A DNA stretch of 30,269 nt, from positions 1 through 30,269 of the forward strand of contig JBOHDX010000147.1 in the NCBI GenBank assembly GCA_050700835.1, read 5' to 3'. Position 1 is the first letter of the stretch. Each line of letters begins with the position of its first letter. The notes under the pieces are model-generated. The model ran no database searches, was not told where the DNA came from, and saw only the letters and a list, made by a program, of their open reading frames with translations. The stretch comes from JBOHDX01 sp050700835 (lineage in GTDB: Bacteria; Actinomycetota; Actinomycetes; Propionibacteriales; Nocardioidaceae). This document shows positions 22,416 through 30,269 of the stretch, piece after piece. Both the position numbers and the translations under genes were made by a program.

Positions 22416-22457
22416 AGGGTACGCCCGACACTTCGGGCGACGCAAACATATTTACCG
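22416..22457 (-). promoter_or_regulatory. whiB7: Predicted whiB7 promoter with A/T-rich element upstream of -35
   Basis: On the minus strand the order is an A/T-rich TAAATATG-type stretch, a -35 TTGCGT (22440-22445), an 18-base spacer and a -10 TACCCT (22416-22421). An A/T-rich block directly before the -35 is the known signature of WhiB7-dependent promoters, including its own. The A/T block overlaps the uvrD2 stop codon. The spacer contains a perfect CGCCCGA-N4-TCGGGCG palindrome (22422-22439). Confidence 0.72.
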
Positions 22458-24548
22458 AGACGAGACCGAGTAGGGCGCGCAGAGGGCCAGGATGTCCTCG
22501 GCGTACTTGTCCAGCTTGGCCCGGCCGATGCCTGGGATGGCGACCAGCGCGCTCGTGTCGTCGGGCACCGACTCGGCGATCGCCACGAGAGTTGCGTCGG
22601 TGAACACGCAGTAGGCCGGGAGCTTCTGCTCGGCGGCCCGGTCGGTACGCCAGGCGCGCAGCGACTCGAACAACGTCTCGTCATAGCTGGACGGGCAGTC
22701 GGCACAACGGCCGATCTTGCGGTCGGCCGCAGCGGTCAAGGGTCGCCGGCAGATGCGGCAGGTGGCCACCGACCTGCCGCGTCGCACGCGCGGCAGCGTC
22801 GGCGTCTTCGCGGTCGTGCGGATGTCGTCGGGGAGCAGCCGGTCGAGGAACCGGGACGGACCGCGGGTGCCACGGCGGCCCGGCGCCCGAGCCGCGGCCC
22901 ACGACACCGCCAGCTGCCGGCGGGCACGAGTGACGCCGACGTAGAACAACCGCCGCTCCTCTTCGACGGCCGCCGGTGTGTCGGCGTAGACGATCGGGAC
23001 GGTTCCCTCGTGCATGCCGACGAGGAAGACCGCCCCCCACTCGAGTCCCTTGGCCGCATGCAGGGTTGCCAGGGTGACCCCGTCGGCCACCGGGGCGTGC
23101 TGCACCTGGGCCCGGCGCTCCAGCTCCTCGACCAGCGCCGACATGGTCGCGTCGGGATCTCCTGCGGTGACCTCCTCGGCGGCCCCGATCAGTGCCTGCA
23201 GCGACTCCCACCGGTCCCGCGCGGCCGTGCCGGAGGGCGCCTCGGGCGTCCAGCCCATGCCCGAGAGCACCCGGCGCGTGTCGTCGGCCAGGATCCCGGT
23301 GTCGTCGACACCGGCCCGGGCGGCGCCGCGCAGCAGCGTGACGGCCTGCCGGACCTCGGGCCGGTCGAAGAAACGCTCCACGCCCCGGGTGACGTAGCCG
23401 ATGCCGCGTGCGGCCAACGCCTCCTCGTAGACCTCGGACTGGGCGTTGATCCGGAACAGGACCGCGACCTGGGCCAACGGGGTTCCCGCGTCACGAAGCG
23501 CGGTGATCGACTGGGCGACCGCCTCGGCCTCGGCGACCTCGTCGAGGTGACCGCTGTAGCGGACGTCGGGACCGGGCTCCTGCTGCGATCGCAGCACGAC
23601 GCCGGGGCGCCGTCGGTCAGGCCCGCCGCCCGGTGGCCCGAACACCTGGTTGGCGACGGACACGATCTGGGGGCTGGAGCGGTAGTTGCGTACCAGCTCG
23701 ACCCGGGTGACGTCCTGGTGCCGGCGGCCGAACGTGGTGAGCAGCTCGGGCGAAGCGCCGGCGAACGAGTAGATGGTCTGCAACGGGTCGCCGACGACGC
23801 AGACGTCGTCGCGACCGCCCAGCCACAGGTCGAGCAGCGTGGACTGGATCGGGTTGACGTCTTGGTACTCGTCGACCACGAACCAGCGGTACTGGCGGCG
23901 TACCTGCGCTGCGACGCGATCGTCCTCGGCGAGCACGGCGGCAGCGCACAGCAGCACGTCCTCCATGTCGATCCGGTCGCGGGACCGCTTGATCTCCTCG
24001 TAGGCCGCGAACACCCGCGCGGTCGTCTCCGGGTCGAGGCCGCCGACGGACCGGCCGGCCGGCTGGGCCAGCCGGGCGTAGTCGTCGGGGCGGACGTTGC
24101 TGACCTTGGCCCACTCGACCTCGCCGGCCAGGTCACGCAGCTGGGTCTGGTCACTGCTGACACGACACCGGCGAGTGGCCTCGACGAGCAGACCGATCTT
24201 GGACGCGGTGAGCTCGGGAAGCTGACCGCTGAACACCTTGGGCCAGAAGTACCGTGCCTGGCGCAGTGCAGCGGAGTGGAAGGTCCGCGCCTGGACGGCG
24301 CCTGCACCGAGCTGGTGCAGCCGCCCGCGCATCTCCCCTGCCGCCCGGGTGGTGAACGTGACCGCGAGAACCTCGGTCGGGGTGTAGACCCCGGTGTGCA
24401 CGCCGTAGGCGATGCGGTGGGTGATCGCGCGGGTCTTGCCGGTGCCGGCACCGGCGACCACGCACACCGGCCCCGTCAGCGCAGTGGCCACCTCGCGCTG
24501 CTCGGGGTCGAGGGCAGCGAGGATCTCCTCGCCTCGGGTCTGCTCCAC
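22452..24548 (-). CDS. uvrD2: UvrD2-type superfamily 1 DNA helicase with HRDC domain
   Basis: This is a 698-aa helicase. Walker A AGAGTGKT (32-39), motif Ia VTFTTRAAGEM, motif II DEYQDVNPIQ, motif III VGDPLQTIYSF, and the C-terminal motifs TLHAAKGLEW and VGVTRARRQL are all present. A tetracysteine module (CRIC ... CADC) links the helicase to a C-terminal HRDC domain that ends in IPGIGRAKLDKYAEDILALC. This layout is characteristic of actinobacterial UvrD2, a 3'-5' helicase for DNA repair that is essential in mycobacteria. The GTG at 24548 has GGAGG 6 bases upstream. It is divergent from mycoredoxin, and its stop codon lies in the whiB7 promoter. Confidence 0.93.
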   Translation of the reverse strand: MEQTRGEEILAALDPEQREVATALTGPVCVVAGAGTGKTRAITHRIAYGVHTGVYTPTEVLAVTFTTRAAGEMRGRLHQLGAGAVQARTFHSAALRQARYFWPKVFSGQLPELTASKIGLLVEATRRCRVSSDQTQLRDLAGEVEWAKVSNVRPDDYARLAQPAGRSVGGLDPETTARVFAAYEEIKRSRDRIDMEDVLLCAAAVLAEDDRVAAQVRRQYRWFVVDEYQDVNPIQSTLLDLWLGGRDDVCVVGDPLQTIYSFAGASPELLTTFGRRHQDVTRVELVRNYRSSPQIVSVANQVFGPPGGGPDRRRPGVVLRSQQEPGPDVRYSGHLDEVAEAEAVAQSITALRDAGTPLAQVAVLFRINAQSEVYEEALAARGIGYVTRGVERFFDRPEVRQAVTLLRGAARAGVDDTGILADDTRRVLSGMGWTPEAPSGTAARDRWESLQALIGAAEEVTAGDPDATMSALVEELERRAQVQHAPVADGVTLATLHAAKGLEWGAVFLVGMHEGTVPIVYADTPAAVEEERRLFYVGVTRARRQLAVSWAAARAPGRRGTRGPSRFLDRLLPDDIRTTAKTPTLPRVRRGRSVATCRICRRPLTAAADRKIGRCADCPSSYDETLFESLRAWRTDRAAEQKLPAYCVFTDATLVAIAESVPDDTSALVAIPGIGRAKLDKYAEDILALCAPYSVSSR

Positions 24549-24678
24549 AAGGCGCCTCCGGAGGGCTGGGAACGGGGTACGGCGTGGCGCCGGCTGGTGT
24601 CGCGGACGACCGCGGAATAGGGGCCGATCGCAACGAGTTGTCCTGAATGGTTCACCCTAGACGCCGGGAAGGACACAG

Positions 24679-24921
24679 ATGTCGCCGCTGTTCACGCTGT
24701 ACTCCACTCCGTGGTGTGGCTACTGCCACCGGCTCAAGGGTCAGCTGTCGCGTGAGGGCCTGGAATTCGACGAGGTCGACATCGAGGTCCAGCCGGAGGC
24801 GGCAGGCATCGTCGAGCGGGTGAACAACGGCAACCAGACGGTGCCCACCCTGGTGTTCGACGACGGGACGGCATTGACGAACCCGTCAGTCGCCCAGGTC
24901 ATGGCCAAGCTGGCGGGCTGA
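24679..24921 (+). CDS. mrx1: Mycoredoxin-1-like glutaredoxin-fold oxidoreductase
   Basis: This is an 80-aa protein with a glutaredoxin fold. The active site CGYC (residues 13-16, in YSTPWCGYCHRLK) is followed by the cis-Pro region QTVPTLVFDDG (53-63) and a C-terminal helix. CGYC and the short length are typical of actinobacterial mycoredoxin, which reduces mycothiol-protein mixed disulfides in the cytoplasm. In Mycobacterium the mycoredoxin gene is likewise next to uvrD2. The ATG at 24679 has GGAAGG about 7 bases upstream. The 130-bp divergent region with uvrD2 should hold both promoters. Confidence 0.92.
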   Translation: MSPLFTLYSTPWCGYCHRLKGQLSREGLEFDEVDIEVQPEAAGIVERVNNGNQTVPTLVFDDGTALTNPSVAQVMAKLAG

Positions 24922-24983
24922 CACCTCGGCGACGTCGTGCGCGGTCGCGCGTCACGCGGTGTCCCCTTCGCGCGGTCACACAC

Positions 24984-25904
24984 TCACCAGGAGCCGGGCA
25001 GCGGCCCGCCGTACCACTGCTGGATCAGCCACCGCGAGATCGAGATGATGCCGGGCAGCCTGATCTCCCGCGCGGCGGCGAGCTCCGCCAGCTCGTCGCG
25101 GGTGAACCACCGCCCCTCAGCCATCTCGCGCCCGTCGACGTGGACCTCGTGGGAGGACGCGTGCGCGAAGAAGCCGACCATCAGGCTGGAGGGGAACGGC
25201 CACGGCTGACTGGCGGCGTACCTCACCTTGGCCAGCTCGACGCCGACCTCCTCCCACACCTCGCGGCGTACGGCGTCCTCCAACGCCTCGCCTGGCTCGA
25301 CGAAGCCGGCCAGCGTGGAGAAGCGTCCCTCGGGCCAGCTCGGCTGCCGCCCGAGCAGCGCGCGACCTTCGTCGTCGGCGACGAGCATGATCACGGCCGG
25401 ATCGGTGCGCGGGAAGTGAGTGGTGCCGCACGACGGGCAGGTGCGGACGTGTCCGGCTTCGGCCGGCTCGCTGTGCGTGCCGCATCGCGCACAGAACTCG
25501 TGGGTGCGGTGCCAGTTCGCGAGCCCGAGGGCCTGCACCATGAGGCCGGCGTGGACCAGGTCGAGGGTGGCGCCGGCCGGCCGCACCGCGACGGGGGTCA
25601 AGTCCTCGGGTACGTCGTCGCGCATCACCGCGAAGTGCTCCACTCCGCCGACCTCGCCCAGGTAGGCGGTCGCGCCGACGGGCGACTGGTCGGGGGTGAG
25701 CAGCCGGAGCCGGTCATTGTCCATCGCGACGATACCGTCGCCGACGACGAGGACGCGGGTGTCGCTGGATGCCCAGGCACGCGACAACCAGCCTTCGTCG
25801 AAGCGTCGCTCCGCGTGCCGGTCGTACGCCGCGTGCGCGAAGCTGAACATCGCATCGGCGTCGTCGGCCTGGGCGTACCCGGAGGCGCCGGCTGGGTGGG
25901 TCAC
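24984..25904 (-). CDS. nudC: NAD(+) diphosphatase / NAD-RNA decapping Nudix enzyme
   Basis: This is a 306-aa protein. A zinc ribbon (CARCG ... CPSCG) precedes the Nudix box GFVEPGEALEDAVRREVWEE (then VGV) and the NudC-specific block SQPWPFPSSLM, which identifies NADH pyrophosphatases. NudC hydrolyses NAD(H) to NMN(H) and AMP and can remove NAD caps from RNA 5' ends. The start is GTG at 25904, with TAGGCT 8 bases upstream, suggesting a leaderless transcript. It is convergent with mycoredoxin and divergent from deoD. The mycobacterial order uvrD2, mycoredoxin, nudC is kept. Confidence 0.93.
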   Translation of the reverse strand: MTHPAGASGYAQADDADAMFSFAHAAYDRHAERRFDEGWLSRAWASSDTRVLVVGDGIVAMDNDRLRLLTPDQSPVGATAYLGEVGGVEHFAVMRDDVPEDLTPVAVRPAGATLDLVHAGLMVQALGLANWHRTHEFCARCGTHSEPAEAGHVRTCPSCGTTHFPRTDPAVIMLVADDEGRALLGRQPSWPEGRFSTLAGFVEPGEALEDAVRREVWEEVGVELAKVRYAASQPWPFPSSLMVGFFAHASSHEVHVDGREMAEGRWFTRDELAELAAAREIRLPGIISISRWLIQQWYGGPLPGSW

Positions 25905-26007
25905 GAGTCCCGAGCCTACGCACCAGCGGGCACTGCTGACCCGCTAACCTCCCGCTGGTGAACTCGCCGATGCTCCGCTGCCCAGCCGCACCAACGCGGA
26001 CGGCCCG

Positions 26008-26724
26008 ATGAGCACCCACATCGGTGCCGAGCCCGGCCAGGTGGCACCGCGCGTGCTGATGCCCGGCGACCCGTTGCGAGCAAAATGGATCGCGGAGACA
26101 TTCCTGGACGGCGCCGAGTGCCACTCCACCGTGCGCAACATGCTCGGCTTCAGCGGCACGTACCGGGGTGAGCCGGTCAGCGTCCAAGGATCCGGGATGG
26201 GCCAGCCGTCGATGTCGATCTATGCCAACGAGCTGTTCCGCGAGTACGCCGTGCAACAGGTCGTCCGGGTCGGCTCCTGTGGCGCGCTGACCGACACGCT
26301 CGCATTGAGGGACCTGGTGCTGGGGATCAGTGCGTCCACAGACTCCGGCATGAACCGGCTGCGCTTCCACGGCCTCGACTACGCCGGCACCGCCGACTTC
26401 GCCCTGCTGCGTGCTGCGTTCGACGGGGCCGCGGCCCGCGGGGTGGCGCCGACCGTGGGACAGCTGTTCTCGTCGGACTCGTTCTACTCCCCGCGTCCGG
26501 AGCTGGTGGACATTCTGACCGCCCATGGCGTTGTCGCGGTCGAGATGGAGGCCAGCGCGTTGTACACCCTGGCCGCGGGGTACGGCCGGCGCGCCCTCGC
26601 GATCTGCACCGTGTCGGACCACCTCAAGACCGGGGAGGAGACGACGGCACAGGAACGGGAGCAGACGTTCGGCGCCATGGTGGAGGTCGGGCTCGAAGCC
26701 ATGCTGGCCGTGCCGCTCCGGTGA
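26008..26724 (+). CDS. deoD: Purine-nucleoside phosphorylase, DeoD type
   Basis: This is a 238-aa protein of the hexameric DeoD class. Motifs are MPGDPLRAKWIAETFLDGAE near the N-terminus (phosphate site), the GSGMGQPSMSIYANEL block, VVRVGSCGAL and the substrate-binding VEMEASALYTLA, followed by the CTVSDH catalytic Asp region. It cleaves purine nucleosides with phosphate to free base and ribose-1-phosphate for salvage. Length and all signature blocks match the family. The ribosome-binding site at the ATG is weak. An 18-codon frame from a GTG at 25958, downstream of a TAACCT hexamer, ends with an ATGA overlap at this start and might couple to it. Confidence 0.92.
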   Translation: MSTHIGAEPGQVAPRVLMPGDPLRAKWIAETFLDGAECHSTVRNMLGFSGTYRGEPVSVQGSGMGQPSMSIYANELFREYAVQQVVRVGSCGALTDTLALRDLVLGISASTDSGMNRLRFHGLDYAGTADFALLRAAFDGAAARGVAPTVGQLFSSDSFYSPRPELVDILTAHGVVAVEMEASALYTLAAGYGRRALAICTVSDHLKTGEETTAQEREQTFGAMVEVGLEAMLAVPLR

Positions 26725-26750
26725 CCTCGCCCCTGCCCTGCATTCGGCGA

Positions 26751-26857
26751 CCTGCCCTTGCGGCGATCCGACAGTTACGCACCGGGTTCCGGCCGGCGTG
26801 GATCAACGACCCCCTGCCCTTGCGGCGATCCGACAGTTACGCACCGGGTTCCGGCCG
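26751..26857. repeat. Two identical 45-bp direct repeats at the adnB 3' end
   Basis: The same 45 bases occur at 26751-26795 and 26813-26857, separated by 17 bases (period 62). The right copy supplies the last six codons and the TAA of adnB. The left copy lies in the deoD-adnB intergenic region. This looks like a recent tandem duplication of the gene tail, or an interspersed element that became part of the gene. Confidence 0.92.
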
Positions 26858-29800
26858 CGACCGGCGGGGCGACGGGCCAGGCGCAGCGCGCCAGCCCGTC
26901 TCTGCTTCAGCGGGATCGGGGATCACGGCCTCGAGCTCGGCCCGGTCGGCGAGCGGTTCAGGGCGGACGACGTCGCCGGTGCGGACGAAGTAGAACGCGG
27001 CGCTGACCCGATCGAGCGGCAGGTCGTACATCTCGGCCCACGCCAGGCGATAGATCGCGAGCTGGGTCGGGTCTGCGTCCGACTGCGTGCCCGTCTTCCA
27101 GTCGACCACCTCGCAGCCCCCATCGGGCCTGGCGTAAACCGCGTCGATCCTCCCGCGAACGACCTGGCCGGCAAGTACGAGCTGGAACGGCGCCTCCACG
27201 GCTGTCGGAACCCGCTCGCCGTACGGTCCATCCCGGAACGCCTCGGTCAGGACCGCCAGCTCGGCGTCGTCGTCGATGTCGGGGTCGGCCCGGCCCGGGA
27301 GATCGGTCGGGTCCAGCAGGGTCTGCTGGCCGAAGTACGCCTCGACCCATGCGTGGAACCTGGTGCCGAACCGTGCAGATGGCACCGGGCGTCGCGGCAT
27401 CGGGCGGGCCAGCTCACGAGCCAGCGCCGCCGGGTCGCTGCGCAGCCGCAGCAGTGCGGTCGCGGACAGCGCCGCCGGCAGGTCGATCTCAACGACGTCG
27501 GCCGCGGATCGGCTCGCCTCCGCGATCAGGAGGTCGATCTCCTCGTCGAGTCGTGCCAGCGCCGGGTCATCCGCCTCGGCGGCGTCCTCACCTTCCGGCA
27601 CCCCAGCGCCCCCGACGCGGTCGTCGCCAGGAAGGGCCGCGACATCACGCACGGCCGCACCTGTGATGCCCAGATCATAGGAAGGCGCGTCGAGTGCCCG
27701 GCGCACGGCCGCGGCCACTCGTCGGCGCCGGGCGACGACGCCCTGATCGAGGGAAGCCGGGAACGCCACCGGCTGCGCCGCCGCGATCACCGGGTTCGCG
27801 GCGTCCGGATGTGGGGCCCCGATCCACGGGTCCGCTTCACCGGCACCAGCACATGCGTGCACCGTCGCGAGATAGGGCGACAACCCGCGTGGCTTGGTCT
27901 GGGTGCGGCCCCAGTGATGGCCGCTCACCACCGCCCCGAACTTCGCGCGGGTCATCGCGACGTAGGCAAGTCGTCGCTCCTCCAGCAACGTCCGCTCGCG
28001 CAGGGCGGCCGCGTAGCGGTCGAGATGCTTCCCGGTCCATCCCTGCAGCAAGGGCAACGACTCAGCGTCGCCGCGCAACGGGCTGGGCAGCTCCGACGAG
28101 GCGAACTGCCACCGCGGGCGAGCCTGCCCGGACGGGAACACGCCGTCGGACCAGAACGGCAGGAACACGGTCCGCCACTCGAGCCCCTTCGCGGTGTGGA
28201 TCGTGAGCAGCTTGACCGCGTTGGCTGCGCGGGGCTCAGCGACCTTCATGCCCGCGTTGTAGCGCGTCTCCGCATCGAGGTAGGCGAGCAGGCCGGGCAG
28301 CGACGCGAAGTCGTCTCCAGCCGAGTAGTCGGCCACGGCGTCGATCAGCAGCGCCAGGTTGTCCTGGGCCTGCTCGGCCGCCGGCCCCGGCATCGCAGCC
28401 AGCTCGACGTCGATGCCCAGCACGTCGATCACCCGGCGTACCAGCTCGCTCAGCGGCTCACCGACGTGCCGGCGAAGTCCACGCAGCTCGGCCGAGAGGG
28501 CAGCGAACCGCTGCCGCGCCTGAAAGGAGTACGCCAGTCGCCCCGGGTCGTCGAGGGCGTCGCACAGCGACGTGATGTCGGCCGGATCGATCCCCGACAC
28601 CGCGGCCTCGAGCGTGTCGCTCAGCCCCTCGGCCGATCGCCAGGCGTCAACGGCGACGAGGCCCCGCGCCCGCTCGCCGAGCCGCGCGAGGTCGCGGACC
28701 CCGATACGCCACCGAGGACCGGTCAGCAGTCGAAGCAGGGCGGGATTGTCCGTCAGGTCGTGAATCACGCGCAGCGTGGCCAACACCTCACCGACCTCGG
28801 GCTGGGACAGCAAGCCGGGTAGGCCCAGCGCCTCGACGGGTACGTCTCGGGCGCGCAGCGCCGTCGACAACGCCCCGCGCTCCTTGCCGTCCCGGATCAG
28901 GATCGCGATGTCGGACCACGACGCGGCCGGGTCCGCGCGCAGATGGGTGGCGTGCGCGGCCACCACCTGATCCGCCAGCCAGTCGATCTCGTCGACGACC
29001 GTCTCGTGCAGGGCGACCGCCAGCGACCCGTCGGGCGCGTTGGGGCGCGGTCGCGACGGCGCGGCGGCGCCATGCACGGCCAGTAGCGGTTCGGCGAGAT
29101 GGTTGGCGCCGTCGAGCACGCGTACCGAGCAACGGCGATTGACCGACAGACGGAACTGCCGCGCAGCGCCGCGGTCGCGGCCCGGGAAGTGCCGGCAGAA
29201 GTCGTCGAGGTTGTCGACCGAAGCACCCCTCCAGCCGTAGATCGCCTGACACGGGTCGCCGACCGCGGTCACCGCGTGCCCGAGCCCGGTGTCTGGATCG
29301 GGCCCGCTGAACAGTCCTTGCAGCATCCGTCTCTGCGCGACCGAGGTGTCTTGGTACTCATCCAGGAGCACCACATCGAACCGCGTCCGCTCGCCGGTGC
29401 CGACCTCCGGACACTCGATCGCCAGCCGCGCCCCGCGCGCCATCTGGTCGGAGAACTCGGCCACGCCGGCCTCGAGCTTGGCCGCCCGATAGCGCTGTAC
29501 GAGGTCCAGCAGCTGCTGCCGACTTCGCGACGCCCGCATCGCCTCGGCCACCGGAGCGCGCACCTTGCCGTGACGCAACGGCACTGCCTCCATCTCGGCC
29601 AGGAAGCCCAGGTCGAACTCCGCCAGCGTCTCCGGCTCGACAAGGTGGTCGGACATCTGGGCGTCGAGGGTCAGAACCCCCTGGACAACGACGGCCAGGC
29701 TGGTGGACAGCGACGACTCCCGGGCCGCGTGCCGTGCCACCACGCGGGCGGCAAGCTGGAAGCGCGACGCGTCCGACACCACGCGCAGATCGGGCTCGAT

Positions 29801-30244
29801 GCCGAGGCGCAGTCCGTGCTCGCCGATCAGGCTGCCGGCATAGGCGTGATAGGTCGCGACCGTGGGCTCGCCGAGCTCGTCGACCAGCCTCGGGTCGCCG
29901 GACTGCAGCACGAGGCGTTCGAGCGCCCGGCGTACCCGAGTCCCGAGCTCCGCCGCACCCTTGTTGGTGAAAGTCAGTCCGAGTACGCGGTCGGGACTGA
30001 CCTGACCGGTTCCGACCAGCCACACCACCCGTGCGGCCATCACCGTGGTCTTGCCCGACCCGGCGCCGGCCACGATGACGCCCGGACCAACGTCGGCGGT
30101 GATGGCGTCCAGCTGCTCGCCGCTGAACGGCGTGTCCAGTACCTCGCACAGCCGCCGCCGGTCGCTCAGCAGCACTGGCAGGCCCGCGCCCTGGTCCGGC
30201 TCCTCCCCTGTGCCCGACCGGTCCCGGATGCCGAGCCCACTCAT
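26837..30244 (-). CDS. adnB: AdnB-type helicase-nuclease subunit
   Basis: This is a 1135-aa protein. The N-terminal UvrD-type motor has FSGEQLDAI (Q motif), Walker A AGAGSGKTT (59-67), TFTNKGAAEL, LLDEYQDTSVAQRR and VGDPCQAIYGWRG. The C-terminal RecB-like nuclease has RIDAVY (Asp1033) and EVVDWKTG (Asp1048, Lys1050), so both active sites look intact. Its position near nudC and uvrD2 and its domain order match AdnB, partner of AdnA in the actinobacterial end-resecting AdnAB machine that replaces RecBCD/AddAB. AdnA should be encoded just right of the window. The ATG at 30244 could overlap an upstream TGA (ATGA). The last residues lie in the 45-bp repeat. Confidence 0.9.
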   Translation of the reverse strand: MSGLGIRDRSGTGEEPDQGAGLPVLLSDRRRLCEVLDTPFSGEQLDAITADVGPGVIVAGAGSGKTTVMAARVVWLVGTGQVSPDRVLGLTFTNKGAAELGTRVRRALERLVLQSGDPRLVDELGEPTVATYHAYAGSLIGEHGLRLGIEPDLRVVSDASRFQLAARVVARHAARESSLSTSLAVVVQGVLTLDAQMSDHLVEPETLAEFDLGFLAEMEAVPLRHGKVRAPVAEAMRASRSRQQLLDLVQRYRAAKLEAGVAEFSDQMARGARLAIECPEVGTGERTRFDVVLLDEYQDTSVAQRRMLQGLFSGPDPDTGLGHAVTAVGDPCQAIYGWRGASVDNLDDFCRHFPGRDRGAARQFRLSVNRRCSVRVLDGANHLAEPLLAVHGAAAPSRPRPNAPDGSLAVALHETVVDEIDWLADQVVAAHATHLRADPAASWSDIAILIRDGKERGALSTALRARDVPVEALGLPGLLSQPEVGEVLATLRVIHDLTDNPALLRLLTGPRWRIGVRDLARLGERARGLVAVDAWRSAEGLSDTLEAAVSGIDPADITSLCDALDDPGRLAYSFQARQRFAALSAELRGLRRHVGEPLSELVRRVIDVLGIDVELAAMPGPAAEQAQDNLALLIDAVADYSAGDDFASLPGLLAYLDAETRYNAGMKVAEPRAANAVKLLTIHTAKGLEWRTVFLPFWSDGVFPSGQARPRWQFASSELPSPLRGDAESLPLLQGWTGKHLDRYAAALRERTLLEERRLAYVAMTRAKFGAVVSGHHWGRTQTKPRGLSPYLATVHACAGAGEADPWIGAPHPDAANPVIAAAQPVAFPASLDQGVVARRRRVAAAVRRALDAPSYDLGITGAAVRDVAALPGDDRVGGAGVPEGEDAAEADDPALARLDEEIDLLIAEASRSAADVVEIDLPAALSATALLRLRSDPAALARELARPMPRRPVPSARFGTRFHAWVEAYFGQQTLLDPTDLPGRADPDIDDDAELAVLTEAFRDGPYGERVPTAVEAPFQLVLAGQVVRGRIDAVYARPDGGCEVVDWKTGTQSDADPTQLAIYRLAWAEMYDLPLDRVSAAFYFVRTGDVVRPEPLADRAELEAVIPDPAEAETGWRAAPGPSPRRSRPEPGA

Positions 30245-30269
30245 CCCACGCCCCCCAACCCCCCCGCGG

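Noticed and set aside
21942..22445. 167-aa frame covering the whole whiB7 leader
   Set aside because: It is in a different frame from the uORF, which has a strong ribosome-binding site, and it crosses the promoter and attenuator. It would have no start signal after the predicted transcription start.
23010..24620. 536-aa plus-strand frame opposite uvrD2
   Set aside because: It is antisense to all UvrD2 helicase motifs, with Gly/Asp/Arg-rich shadow composition.
25958..26011. 18-codon leader frame before deoD ending in an ATGA overlap
   Set aside because: A TAACCT hexamer upstream and the overlap are suggestive, but the frame is too short and unremarkable to list as a gene.
26525..28822. 765-aa open frame on the plus strand opposite adnB
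   Set aside because: It overlaps deoD in another frame and lies opposite the intact AdnB motifs. Its composition is low-complexity and typical of a GC shadow.

Overview
This is very GC-rich actinobacterial chromosome. A conserved block on the right half gives the placement: a UPF0182 membrane protein, a PDZ/Lon-like protease, MoaE, a DUF2342 zinc protease, an ABC1 kinase, whiB7, uvrD2, mycoredoxin, nudC and adnB follow the order seen in mycobacteria and other Actinomycetes. The PPA1309-family gene and gene style suggest Propionibacteriales, possibly a Nocardioides-like organism. The genus is inferred, not proven.

Layout. (1) Positions 1-7570, minus strand: a tightly overlapping tad/Flp pilus operon. 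In transcription order it has a SAF-domain CpaB-like protein, a CpaE-like protein with a degenerate P-loop, the CpaF/TadA ATPase, TadB, TadC, an Flp pilin, two TadE-like pseudopilins, a TadG-like protein, and a three-helix LysM protein that runs off the left edge. No prepilin peptidase lies in the window. Upstream of the operon are a 308-bp regulatory region with several palindromes and a small regulator with two XRE-type HTH domains (7879-8325). (2) Initiator tRNA-fMet (8637-8710, minus), with a recognisable promoter and terminator hairpins on both sides. (3) Positions 8864-14422, minus: UPF0182, PPA1309, Lon-like PDZ protease, a small membrane protein and moaE. (4) Positions 14443-16550, plus: zinc metalloprotease and a Nudix hydrolase. 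A hairpin separates them from a convergent YgjP-type metallopeptidase. (5) A 694-bp gene-free stretch (17178-17871) with a helically phased array of DnaA-box-like nonamers, then a DUF5679 zinc ribbon and an ABC1 kinase on plus. (6) Positions 19658-22460, minus: a sulfotransferase, a 54-aa CxxC protein, a small basic helical protein, and whiB7 with a long leader. (7) uvrD2 (minus), mycoredoxin (plus), nudC (minus), deoD (plus) and adnB (minus).

The right half combines DNA repair (UvrD2, AdnB), redox and NAD metabolism (mycoredoxin, NudC), and the intrinsic antibiotic-resistance regulator WhiB7. The whiB7 leader shows the hallmarks of translation-sensing attenuation: an A/T-rich stretch before the -35 at a promoter touching the uvrD2 stop, an 85-codon uORF with a good Shine-Dalgarno, a stem at the uORF stop codon, and a 14-bp intrinsic terminator with a T-rich tail. 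A second short reading frame starts directly at the uORF stop and ends in an ATGA overlap with whiB7.

The most unusual signals are the DnaA-box array far from any dnaA gene, the two-frame whiB7 leader, and short tandem repeats at the 3' ends of several genes (UPF0182, metalloprotease, Nudix, DUF5679, adnB). No complete novel defence or mobile system, CRISPR array, transposase or integrase was seen.
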